NCBI RefSeq assembly: GCF_001050195.2
Contig: NZ_DF967970.1
Coordinates: forward strand, 1-64,000
Source: Anaerolinea thermolimosa
GTDB taxonomy: Bacteria > Chloroflexota > Anaerolineae > Anaerolineales > Anaerolineaceae
DNA length: 64,000 nucleotides
Direction: 5' to 3'
Shown: piece by piece, positions 54,002-62,375 of the stretch
Layout: the number at the start of each line of letters is the position of its first letter
Numbering within the stretch: position 1 is the first letter of the stretch
Program-made: the position numbers and the translations under genes
The notes under the pieces: model-generated
What the model was told of the DNA's origin: nothing
Seen by the model: only the letters and a program-made list of their open reading frames with translations
Database searches by the model: none

Positions 54002-54808
54002 CACTTCTTTCAAATGCGGGCGAAAGGATTTCGGCAACTCGAAACGCTTTTTCCAGCAAATAAACCCTAATATAAGCGCTGACAGCATCAGCCCGATCCC
54101 GAAATCATCAATGATGAATTTGGAAAGGGGTGTATCAGTAGACATGTGTATGAACACTCCTTGCATAAACAGATTATGGGCGCCGTGCCATAATACCGCA
54201 GGCCAAAGACTACCTGATTTGAGTCGCAACCATGCGGTAAAAAAACTCAAGCCAAGAACAGAAATTGTCAAGCTCGTTAAATCAAACCAACGTGGTGCTT
54301 GGCTATGATAATCGGCAAAGATTATGGCTGGGTAATGCCAAACGGACCAAACAGCCCAGGTCAATAACGCAGTTTTCGTAAATGTCGTCACCCTGGACAA
54401 TTCTGGAACCAGGAATCCACGCCAACCGATTTCTTCACCTAATGCTGCAAGGCAAGCCGCAACCAATCCAACAGGCAGGAACAGAATATATGCCAAGGTA
54501 GGCGCGCGAAATCCAGCCAAGCTCGTTGCCCAGGCAAAACTGTAAATGATGCCAGTATAGACTAGAGGGATAATCAGCCCCCAAATGAGATATTTCTTTT
54601 CGCCCAAACCCCAGCCCAAATTGCGAATACTTCCACGGGATAACCATAGCGTTAGGATTGCACCGATAGCTGGACTCCACATCCATAAGGCTCCAACATC
54701 ACGCGCTGATCCTGTAAGGTACATGGCAGTATAGAAGATTGAGCTAATTGCGAATGTCAAAAGGATAAAGACGATGACTTTGCGCCAGGGCGATTCGATT
54801 CTAACCAA
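53996..54808 (-). CDS. CPBP-family intramembrane glutamic protease, cassette gene
   Basis: 270 aa, starting at TTG 54808 behind AGGAGG. About eight helices. The three CPBP/Abi motifs are intact: GEEIGWRGFLVPEL (catalytic Glu-Glu and Arg), SVWHYPAI and VLWHGAHNLF (His and Asn). Bacterial members are linked to bacteriocin self-immunity, protein maturation and sometimes phage defence. Its codon choice and AT content differ from the chromosome on either side. Flanked by attC-like sites 2 and 3. Confidence 0.88.
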   Translation of the reverse strand: MVRIESPWRKVIVFILLTFAISSIFYTAMYLTGSARDVGALWMWSPAIGAILTLWLSRGSIRNLGWGLGEKKYLIWGLIIPLVYTGIIYSFAWATSLAGFRAPTLAYILFLPVGLVAACLAALGEEIGWRGFLVPELSRVTTFTKTALLTWAVWSVWHYPAIIFADYHSQAPRWFDLTSLTISVLGLSFFTAWLRLKSGSLWPAVLWHGAHNLFMQGVFIHMSTDTPLSKFIIDDFGIGLMLSALILGFICWKKRFELPKSFRPHLKEVG

Positions 54809-54831
54809 GATTCCTCCTGGTTTCTGAAAGT

Positions 54832-54955
54832 GGGCTAAAGGTTTATGTTACTTGCGGGTGGGCGGGCAAGAGCCCTTTGCAAACCAGGACCACTGCCAGC
54901 GACACGCCCCGTACCCGCAGGGCGAAGCCCTGTCCGCTGCACGCTGTGTTAGCCC
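54832..54955 (-). other. attC-like recombination site 3
   Basis: Minus strand: GGGCTAACACAGCGTGCA (54938-54955), a long imperfect palindrome including GGGCTTCGCCC, then CCCGCAAGTAACATAAACC and TTTAGCCC ending at 54832. Outer 7-bp arms GGGCTAA/TTAGCCC are perfect, but the R' box lacks the expected G of GTT, so it may be partly inactive. Starts 9 bases after the trypsin-like gene stop. Confidence 0.68.
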
Positions 54956-54963
54956 GCTCTTGG

Positions 54964-55797
54964 CTATTGAGATTTACTCCATTTATCTACCAGTATTTTA
55001 ACTGTCTCTAGGATGGTTGATGCTTTATATACAATTCCCAAATCAATCATTTGTTGGGTTCTGACAATTGGGACTTGGAAAACAGGGGAAGATATAAATG
55101 CAATCTGTCCTTGCTCTTCTCTAATCGCAACGCTAGAAATTATGCCTAAAAATAAAACTCGATTTCCGACTTCAAATACACCTTTATGTGAATAACCGCC
55201 AGTATTGACAATAAGCACAGGGCTTCCACTTAAGCCTGGGAATACGGATGCGTCTATTAGAAATAACGGTTTTCCTTCATAGTCAAGCTGGAGGTGAGTT
55301 GCTGTCGTACCTCTCCTTACAACTGGCATTAGATTTTTTGAGTCAAAAATCCCGTTTGGATAACCAATAAATACTACTTCCTCGATTGCGTCTAAATCAT
55401 TCATTTGCTCGGGGGTAGGGATGAGATTGTGAGTTATTGACTTGTAAAAAACCGTTTTGCCCTTTTTTTGAATTTGTTGTAAGACAGGGACAAGTGGCAT
55501 AACTGCAACGTCAATTTCTGGGTCGGGATGTCCGAACCACTGTTGTTCAAATTTGTTCATCTGAATATCGAATCGTTGACCAATTTGAGGCGATTGTCCA
55601 TCACTCAGGGTAAAAAAGAAACGTCCATCTATTGCGCCCCGAATAACGTGTTTGTTCGTCACTAAAAATAGATATTGCTTTTCTTCTTGTTGGTAATTGA
55701 AAATAAAGGCTGTCCCCGTGCCTGTTCCATCAGGGTTTGTAGTCTCGATTCTTACTGTCGTAAATAACAACTGCTCTGCAATAGTATTGACTTGCAT
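54964..55797 (-). CDS. trypsin-like serine peptidase, cassette gene
   Basis: 277 aa with no signal peptide, so probably cytoplasmic. Catalytic residues: His in LVTNKHVIRG, Asp in PEIDVAVMPL, Ser in FPGLSGSPVLIV. The oxyanion region and EVVFIGYPNGIFD fit a stand-alone trypsin_2 domain; no PDZ is present. Stand-alone cytoplasmic trypsin-like proteins occur in bacterial defence loci, but no partner gene is visible here. GTGAGG precedes the ATG. It is the outermost recognised cassette of the array. Confidence 0.85.
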   Translation of the reverse strand: MQVNTIAEQLLFTTVRIETTNPDGTGTGTAFIFNYQQEEKQYLFLVTNKHVIRGAIDGRFFFTLSDGQSPQIGQRFDIQMNKFEQQWFGHPDPEIDVAVMPLVPVLQQIQKKGKTVFYKSITHNLIPTPEQMNDLDAIEEVVFIGYPNGIFDSKNLMPVVRRGTTATHLQLDYEGKPLFLIDASVFPGLSGSPVLIVNTGGYSHKGVFEVGNRVLFLGIISSVAIREEQGQIAFISSPVFQVPIVRTQQMIDLGIVYKASTILETVKILVDKWSKSQ

Positions 55798-56382
55798 AGA
55801 TCCTCACATAGACTATCTTTTTACGGGCTGGCCAACTAATAATTATACGGATTCCTGATACACAGCATTCTTACCGTATAACTGACCGAAAAAAGCATGC
55901 TCTCTCGCAAAATTTGATATACGCAAACACTTTGCGCAAGCAACACAACTGCTTGACTGGAAAGGTAACAGTATGATTATGATGACAAGCGTGGAAAATA
56001 CGTTGACACCAATAATCAAATTGCATTCCCCAAATATTGTCATTTTTGATTATAGAACAACAAAATTTGCCGTACAAGTCGTATTGAGACTGGAGACTGT
56101 AACAAAATTGGCGGGCGAATTTTCAAAAAAAGGAATGAAGAGAGAAGACGGGGTAGAAGAGGGGATTATAGGAGGGCTCATGCCCAGAACTGACAGGCAA
56201 TCGTGCTTCCGCGGAGCAACCCGGCGGTAGTTTTGTGTCCCTTGGTCCACTGGGCTTCCATCTTGAGTCTGCCGATTATTCGTTTCGTGCATCTATTAGT
56301 CTAAAAGATATTTTTTGTGTTGTTTCAAACATTCCTTGTCATGCTTCAGTCTGTTCTGCCTGCAAACCCTTCAAGGGATTCT
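55798..56382. other. 585-base AT-rich region without a supported gene
   Basis: Short frames on both strands (for example 55973-56230 plus and 56050-56292 minus) lack family signal and ribosome-binding sites. An inverted repeat TTATACGG/CCGTATAA lies at about 55846-55880 just upstream of the trypsin-like gene, where a cassette boundary would be expected, but it has no attC boxes. TATAAT on the minus strand near 56164-56169 could be a promoter. Confidence 0.4.
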
Positions 56383-56559
56383 TTACCCAGCGCCGTACAT
56401 GAAACGGACAGCCCTGATGCCCTCTCTCCAGTTTGTGGCAACGTGCTTGTATATTTCCGGATCGTTGTCCACGATGGCGTCCATATCGTGCATCTCTTTC
56501 AGCTGTTCAAGGAGCAAGTTATGACCTGGCACTTCGGGGAGTAAACCTGTTGTAAAGGA
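56383..56559 (-). pseudogene. unassigned coding remnant overlapping the immunity gene end
   Basis: A frame of 58 codons between stops, without a good start. It encodes PGHNLLLEQLKEMHDMD, AIVDNDPEIYKHVATNW and REGIRAVRFMYGAG, a regular amphipathic pattern typical of a real protein end. It overlaps the last 41 bases of the Imm26-like gene in another frame. Family not recognised. Confidence 0.4.
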
Positions 56560-57013
56560 TCAGGTCTTTGTAAGGGAAAGGATATTCCCCGGTTTCAATG
56601 CGATGCACCACATCATAAGGGCTCCAAACCATCAGGTATTCTTTGGTTTTGTATTCATCGGGCAAGACGGGACCAAGGCGGATGGATTGCTTTCCATCCC
56701 AGTAATACCAGATGGTGGCTTCCCCAGTTTGTTCATTCTCAAAGGTTGAAATAAAACCTGGGTACTCAAAAGAGGTTATTTTCTTGAAGCCGATAACAGT
56801 CCATAAACCAGATTTTATTGCCGCAGATAAACCAGTAATGATAGGCGGGAACATTAAACCAGAAGAGAGAATTTCTTCTAAACCAGGTCTTTGTGGTGAA
56901 ATGATCTTGAAAACTTGAATGATGGGGCCCATTTTATCTCGACAGAGGTACTGCCCATACGCAAAGCGTTGCCCGGAAAGAGGAATCTCGAAAATCGAGC
57001 CGACCTTAACCAT
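56519..57013 (-). CDS. Imm26-like immunity protein
   Basis: 164 aa. VKVGSIFEIPLSGQRFAYGQYL at the N-terminus resembles the opening strand of Imm26 immunity proteins; the middle has VWSPYDVVHRIETGEYPFPY. No signal or helix, so cytoplasmic. It begins 14 bases after the Rhs toxin tail with GIY-YIG domain, the standard place for the cognate immunity gene. The last residues (FTPRSARS) look like a frame run-out, so the natural end may be altered. Confidence 0.68.
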   Translation of the reverse strand: MVKVGSIFEIPLSGQRFAYGQYLCRDKMGPIIQVFKIISPQRPGLEEILSSGLMFPPIITGLSAAIKSGLWTVIGFKKITSFEYPGFISTFENEQTGEATIWYYWDGKQSIRLGPVLPDEYKTKEYLMVWSPYDVVHRIETGEYPFPYKDLILYNRFTPRSARS

Positions 57014-57027
57014 GGAACTCCTAAGGA

Positions 57028-57684
57028 TTATTTGAAAAAACCAACGGTATTCAAAATATCTTTACCTCTTTGTATTGCGGCATTGTAAATAGGGTTTGTA
57101 GAGGAAATGCTGTTGATTTTGTTATACAAGTTTTGAAGTCCATAATGTTCTATGAGCACCTGTTCTACAGCCCTGGCATCAAATCGACTTAGATACTCAA
57201 GTCCCTGGATTGGGCGAATAATCCACCCTCTCTCACTTAGATGTTGAGTAGCTCGACGCATAAAATCATTGGTTATTCCGACATAACGGGTAGTACCATT
57301 TTCCACTAATCTATATACCACATTAACGCCAGTTCGCACTTCATTGGTTGGGTCTCCATCTGCGGAGAGGGTGGTGGTGAGGGTGGTTGCTGTACCCAGA
57401 TGGACAAGCAGGGGGTAAACGCCAGCGGCTCCTGCCCCCAAGCCGGCTCCGAGCAGCGTGCCTACCACAGCATAGAGCGCCACCTGCCCGGCGTCAATGT
57501 TGAACGAGAGAGCATCCCAGAAGCACAACCCCTGGTTGAGGTTGCGGATGACCTGAACGCCATACCCATAGGCCACCCCACCCAGCAAACCGCCGAAACC
57601 GTCTAACAGCAGGAAGGGGTTTTCCCCGCTGGGGTCGGTAAAGCGGAGGGGGCAAGGAAAGCTCGTGTTGTTAAGGTGCAGCAA
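57028..57684 (-). pseudogene. displaced Rhs C-terminal toxin module with GIY-YIG nuclease domain
   Basis: 218 codons. Starts with the very end of an Rhs core (PLRFTDPSGE), then a hydrophobic pre-toxin segment (GGLLGGVAYGYGVQVIRNL, LYAVVGTLLGAGLGAGAAG) and a C-terminal toxin domain: VVYRLVENGTTRYVGITNDF, RRATQHLSE, AVEQVLIEHYG. VYRL and YVGIT are the GIY-YIG signature, with the later Arg, His and Glu, so the toxin is a predicted DNase. The rest of the Rhs gene is absent and no true start exists, so it is a displaced, probably silent module. The immunity gene follows. Confidence 0.75.
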
Positions 57685-57758
57685 AAATGGGAAAAATTAC
57701 TAATCTGGATACCTTAGGAGCAAATCTATGTCGGCTATGTTGGGGAAGATTTTCGGCA

Positions 57759-58061
57759 TTAAGATTTCCTCTTGGATAACTGGTTATAATCCCAAAAGTT
57801 TTGTTCTGCTTTGATGATCATCTCTCCAAGAATAGAATTTAATGGCCAAGAGTCTATAATTATCTTTCCCATCATCCTCCTTGTGCTCAGGCTCTGACGA
57901 TTTTCCTGAATGCATTTGAGCATATCCAATAACTGTTCGCGAAAGAATTCCAATTGCTTTCTTGACATAGGCCCAGATTCAGGAACTGAAACGGATGCAA
58001 CATGATCATCAAGGGCATCAACTGCTTGTTGAATGGTTGTAACCACCTGCTCTTTTTTCAT
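57759..58061 (-). CDS. small predicted immunity protein
   Basis: 100 aa, all helical by pattern (TIQQAVDALDDHVASVSVP, LEFFREQLLDMLKCIQEN, LGEMIIKAEQNFWDYNQL). Acidic with no membrane segment. Its start overlaps the stop of the toxin tail before it (ATGA 58058-58061), the expected place for the cognate immunity gene. Family not recognised; the function is inferred from position only. Confidence 0.6.
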   Translation of the reverse strand: MKKEQVVTTIQQAVDALDDHVASVSVPESGPMSRKQLEFFREQLLDMLKCIQENRQSLSTRRMMGKIIIDSWPLNSILGEMIIKAEQNFWDYNQLSKRKS

Positions 58062-58851
58062 GGCATCAAATCCTCCAAGCTCAACACGAATTTTTGAATT
58101 TGACCCCCTGGTAAGAACTGTCCTTGAGGAGCGGCTCGACCTTCAATGATTGTTGTGCCAGGGCGGATTTGCCATTGTCTGAAGCGAGTCATTTGATTCC
58201 ATTCGCGCTTAATAGCCAAACTTTGTTGAGAGGCAGGAAATGTCTCGAAGAGAAAGCGGCCTTTTTCAAAAGCATTGATGTTGTCATAGTACCTGATTCC
58301 ATATTCAGCAAAAGTAGATACCCTAACTCTAATGGTGGGGATCTCAAACGACTCGATAATTTGCTTTCTTAGCGAATGTGGAACTCCCATTTTTTGAAGG
58401 TAAGCGGAAGCAGAACGAACACCGTCATATAAGGAATTAATGTCTCTTGTCAGTCTTGCCACATCGCCGGCATCATCGGCGTGGGCGGCAAAGTGGACGA
58501 CCATGCCCCCGGCGGGCAGGAAAGGCACTGCCAGGCTGAGGGCATCCAGCCCCAGGGCAGCCCAATCTTGCCAGCCAACGGTACAGCCGCGCCTGGTCTT
58601 GTTGAGAATGGTTATATATCGATTCCCAGGGTGATGCCATCCCACACGGCATCCACAAACTCCCCGCTGGGGTCGGTGAAGCGGAGGGGGTTGTTGAGGG
58701 CGTAGGGGTAAGGGTTGAGGGTGGCGGGCTGGGATAGGATGCCGGGGAAGGGATCACGGGTGAGGAAGCGCCCCCACTGCGGTGCATAGTAGCGCGCTCT
58801 GAGATAAATCAGGTCAGTGGGGTCGTGCCACTCGCCGGTAAAGATAGGTTT
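58058..58851 (-). pseudogene. Rhs core fragment and C-terminal toxin, separated by a frameshift
   Basis: The first part (58851-58612) encodes an Rhs core end: FTGEWHDPTDLIYLRARYYA, WGRFLTRDPFPG, NPYPYALNNPLRFTDPSGEF. It stops at TAA (58612-58614) in GATATATAACC. Restoring one base (TATACACC) would lead into the second frame, which runs on with WQDWAALGLDALSLAVPF and a C-terminal domain of about 130 residues (RVRVSTFAEYGIRYYDNINA, MTRFRQWQIRPGTTIIEGRA). The toxin fold is not recognised; the end resembles domains that handle nucleotides or RNA, but this is weak. Upstream Rhs repeats are missing. Confidence 0.75.
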
Positions 58852-58954
58852 TTAAGGTGCAATGATTAGCAAAGAATTACTTCGTTTTGGACTCTGTTTG
58901 ATTTATGAGCTCGGTTAATATATTTTCAATGGTCTGATATCCATAAACTCCATC

Positions 58955-59389
58955 TTAAGGCAATCCAGGTAATTCAACTGCATCACGATAAGTTCGCCTG
59001 ATCATTTCCATTTTATTACTTTGTGTGTTGTATTCTATCAACCAACCTTTAGCAGGATAAACCGGATCTATGCTTCGAAACCCAGGCACACTCCATTCAT
59101 GACGATTGAAAGAACGTGTTGTGGAAATCAAGGGCCATCTTCCTGTAATGATCCCTAAATCACCAAACCAGGCCATCAGTATTGCATCTGAAGGTTTTTT
59201 ATGCCAGGTTTCATTCCCATCAGGAATATCTTCATAGCGTGGGCCAAAAAAGTAGCCCAAACCACCTTTTGTTTTATAACTTCCTCGAACGATAATACCT
59301 AAAGCGTAACCGCCATTATTCAGAGGTATGGCAAACCATTGTCCTTCGGAGTATTTAATGTGTTCTGTTTGCATCTTATTTGTCTTCAT
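58955..59389 (-). CDS. Imm26-family immunity protein
   Basis: 144 aa. Clear Imm26 features: EGQWFAIPLNNGGYALGIIV, LGYFFGPRYEDIP, DAILMAWFGDLGIITGRWP and SFNRHEWSVPGF. Cytoplasmic. It stands 27 bases after a short toxin-tail remnant, so it is probably the surviving partner of a toxin that has been mostly lost. Confidence 0.78.
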   Translation of the reverse strand: MKTNKMQTEHIKYSEGQWFAIPLNNGGYALGIIVRGSYKTKGGLGYFFGPRYEDIPDGNETWHKKPSDAILMAWFGDLGIITGRWPLISTTRSFNRHEWSVPGFRSIDPVYPAKGWLIEYNTQSNKMEMIRRTYRDAVELPGLP

Positions 59390-59416
59390 GATACTTCCCT
59401 GATATTACCTGCGTAA

Positions 59417-59527
59417 TCAATCTTCTCCATATTGTCGAGCTGCATTCAGATATTCTTCAAGGCGTGGGTTGCGCAAACTTATCAGACGGACACGATTTAG
59501 AGGTGGGGTGAATGTTTCAGATTGAGG
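59417..59527 (-). pseudogene. C-terminal remnant of a toxin module
   Basis: 37 codons open between stops, ending NPRLEEYLNAARQYGED, then 27 bases to the Imm26 ATG. The layout (toxin end, short gap, immunity gene) matches the two modules further along. No start codon or domain can be assigned. Confidence 0.45.
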
Positions 59528-59683
59528 TCATGGATAGCATCTGCCGGGAAATATTGCAGAGAGAATGTTCGGGAATAAGAGACTCATTTGGAAATATAAT
59601 GAAAGTCAGAATGACTCCCAGAGGATTTGAAAATATGTGATCGTTCCAGTATTGGTAAAACAATGGTGAAGGAACAGGAATGA

Positions 59684-60829
59684 GGGCTACCCCCTGGCGA
59701 ATTACCAGGGTTACGCCATCAAGTCAGCCAGGTGCAAACCACGGGCCAGATGGTTTCCAGCTAAGGCGATCAGGCGGCTTATGCCAAGAGCAGATTGCTC
59801 TTGTTTGTAGCCGCGCATCGAGCGATAGCGCTCTTTGATCCACCAGCCGATGGCGCGCTCGCAATGGTTGTTGGTGCCGTCTATGATCTCATTTCCATCC
59901 TCATCTTTCCAATTCCGGTAGAAAGTCAGGCGCGGCCAGAGGTTCCAGCGATCCATAAACAGGTTGCGGATACGAAAGGCCACGTCATGTTTCTTGCCCT
60001 TGCCCGGCTTGCGAGCCTGGGCATAGCGCAAATAGATTCCTTCCAGGCATGCTTGATCCTCTGGACGCCGGGAATGGATCATGGCTTTGAGACAAGCCAG
60101 GTCCTCCAACGCTCGTTCAGGGGACACTTGAATGGCTTCCAGCGAATGATCCTGGCCTTCCCGGATGATGGCTGAGAGTTCTTCTACCAGGTCTTCTGTG
60201 TTTCTTCCAACGTGGCTCTTGCATACCTGTTGGGAACGTCCCGTCTCATCACTCACCTTCTTGAAGGCATCCGCGTCATCGCTCACCACCACCTCCGCAT
60301 CCACCGCATTCAGAATGGGCTCAAGCCATGCCTTCAACTGTTCTGCGTCCTCCCCGGGTAATTCATCGATACTCAATACCATCCCATTGATTGCGTCGAC
60401 GGCGATGCCTACCGTTACCCACCGCCCATGGCATCGCACGCTGGTCACATCTGCCCCAACTGCTTTGGCCCTGTACCCTTCCAACTGCTTCCCTTGTCTC
60501 ATGCCCGGTACCCGCCTGGCTGCTTCCTGAACTGCCCGATAGACACTCGTTTTGCCTATCCCTATCCCAAGACTACCTAGCACGATTTCCACCGCCCCGT
60601 AGCTCAACCCTAACAGGTACATCATCACCGCCATGCCATTCACCCGCTTTGAGATTTGCTTGTGATCCACTCCCCTGGGGTATACCCTGAAAACATGCCC
60701 ACAACTCATGCACTCATACCGCCAGGCAGTCACTTGTCGATGCTCCGTATCCACGATCTTTTTGCTCACTTCCTGCCGGGGGATAAACCTCACTCCCGGA
60801 CATCCTTTCCGCGCGCAACACTTCGGATA
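59684..60829 (-). mobile_element. insertion sequence, truncated at its 5' end
   Basis: Contains one DDE transposase gene. The 3' side has a hairpin CCCTGG/CCAGGG (59691-59710), probably a terminator or part of the end. At the other side the sequence switches at about 60829/60830 directly into PKD-repeat DNA, with no terminal inverted repeat and no start codon left, so the left end is missing. Confidence 0.7.
59711..60829 (-). CDS. DDE transposase with N-terminal zinc ribbon (5' truncated)
   Basis: About 372 aa of transposase. The N-terminal zinc ribbon has CCARKGCPG and CMSCG; a helix-turn-helix region follows (SYGAVEIVLGSLGIGIGKTS). Catalytic residues: Asp in GADVTSVRCHG, Asp in VVVSDDADAF and Glu in NNHCERAIGWWIKERYRSM, spaced as in RNase-H-fold transposases. 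The IS family could not be fixed; relatives sit near IS6/ISL3-like groups. The open frame continues upstream into antisense PKD DNA (residues before AYPKC), which is not transposase. The original start codon is gone. Confidence 0.8.
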   Translation of the reverse strand, partial: YPKCCARKGCPGVRFIPRQEVSKKIVDTEHRQVTAWRYECMSCGHVFRVYPRGVDHKQISKRVNGMAVMMYLLGLSYGAVEIVLGSLGIGIGKTSVYRAVQEAARRVPGMRQGKQLEGYRAKAVGADVTSVRCHGRWVTVGIAVDAINGMVLSIDELPGEDAEQLKAWLEPILNAVDAEVVVSDDADAFKKVSDETGRSQQVCKSHVGRNTEDLVEELSAIIREGQDHSLEAIQVSPERALEDLACLKAMIHSRRPEDQACLEGIYLRYAQARKPGKGKKHDVAFRIRNLFMDRWNLWPRLTFYRNWKDEDGNEIIDGTNNHCERAIGWWIKERYRSMRGYKQEQSALGISRLIALAGNHLARGLHLADLMA

Positions 60830-62361
60830 GGCCACGGTGACGGTGGTGAACGTGGCGCCGACGGCGAGCTTTGGCGTTTCGGCCACGACGGTGGATGAAG
60901 GGGGCTCGGTAACGCTTTCGCTTACCTCGCCGTCTGACCCTTCGAGTGCCGACATGACGGCGGGGTTCACGTATGCCTTCGACTGGGGGCTCGGTAACGC
61001 TTTCGCTTACCTCGCCGTCTGACCCTTCGAGTGCCGACATGACGGCGGGGTTCACGTATGCCTTCGACTGTGGGACGGGGACGTTCGGGTCGTACAGCGG
61101 CTCGAACAGCACGAGCTGTGGGACGACGGACAACGGCACGTTCACGGTGCGTGGGAGGATTCGAGACAAGGATGGGGGGGTGAACACCTACTCGGCCACG
61201 GTGACGGTGGTGAACGTGGCGCCGACGGCGAGCTTTGGCGTTTCGGCCACGACGGTGGATGAAGGGGGCTCGGTAACGCTTTCGCTTACCTCGCCGTCTG
61301 ACCCTTCGAGTGCCGACATGACGGCGGGGTTCACGTATGCCTTCGACTGTGGGACGGGGACGTTCGGGTCGTACAGCGGCTCGAACAGCACGAGCTGTGG
61401 GACGACGGACAACGGCACGTTCACGGTGCGTGGGAGGATTCGAGACAAGGATGGGGGGGTGAACACCTACTCGGCCACGGTGACGGTGGTGAACGTGGCG
61501 CCGACGGCGAGCTTTGGCGTTTCGGCCACGACGGTGGATGAAGGGGGTTCGGTGACGCTTTCGCTTACCTCGCCGTATGACCCTTCGAGTGCCGACATGA
61601 CGGCGGGGTTCACGTATGCCTTCGACTGCGGGACGGGGACGTTCGGGTCGTACAGCGGCTCGAACAGCACGAGCTGTGGGACGACGGACAACGGCACGTT
61701 CACGGTGCGTGGGAGGATTCGGGACAAGGATGGGGGGGTGAACACCTACTCGGCCACGGTGACGGTGGTGAACGTGGCGCCGACGGCGAGCTTTGGCGTT
61801 TCGGCCACGACGGTGGATGAAGGGGGTTCAGTGACGCTATCGCTCACCTCGCCGTCTGACCCTTCGAGTGCCGACATGACGGCGGGGTTCACGTATGCCT
61901 TCGACTGCGGGACGGGGACGTTCGGCACGCCCGGTTCGGCAAGCAGTGTCTCCTGTACCATGGGGGATGCTGGCAACCTCACTGTTCGCGGAAAGATCAT
62001 CGACAAAGACGGAGGAGAAACGAGTTATTCGAACAGCGTGACGGTGAACAATATTGCGCCGGAGATCACGGAAATCTCCAACAATGGCCCGGTCTTAACC
62101 TATCAGCCGGTTCAAATTGTGGTCACGGTTTCGAGCTATGCAGGTGATACGCTGAGCTACGAATTTGATTGTGACAACAATGGGGTTTACGAGGTGGGGC
62201 CTCAGAGCGGGAACACCGGGGTTTGCACCTTCAGCCAGAAGGGCACGTACACGGTGGGGGTGCGTGTGAGCGACGATGACGGCGCCTCAGACACCGGTAC
62301 AACCGAGGTTGAGGTGAAGTCTTACCTGCTTTTCCTTCCGCTGGTGGTCAGGAACCCATGA
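60830..62361 (+). pseudogene. 5'-truncated second copy of the PKD-repeat gene
   Basis: Begins inside a PKD unit at the transposase junction; the signal peptide and lectin-like part are missing. A first unit is broken at about 60984-60989 (GCCTTCGACTG joined to GGGGCTCGG), which shifts the frame. After that come units at 60990, 61188, 61467 and 61746, the final module and the LLFLPLVVRNP end, as in the first copy. It has one full unit more than copy 1. Without start and export signal it should not be functional. Confidence 0.82.
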
Positions 62362-62375
62362 AAGGGGCATAGCGA

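Noticed and set aside
55973-56230. 85-codon plus-strand ORF
   Set aside because: No ribosome-binding site, odd composition and overlap with an equally weak minus-strand ORF.
60830-60970. N-terminal 47 residues of the transposase frame
   Set aside because: They are antisense PKD-repeat sequence, the same as frames inside the PKD gene, not transposase.
60973-61020. ATG at 60973 as true start of the second PKD gene
   Set aside because: It lies in another frame of a broken repeat unit, without signal peptide or ribosome-binding site.
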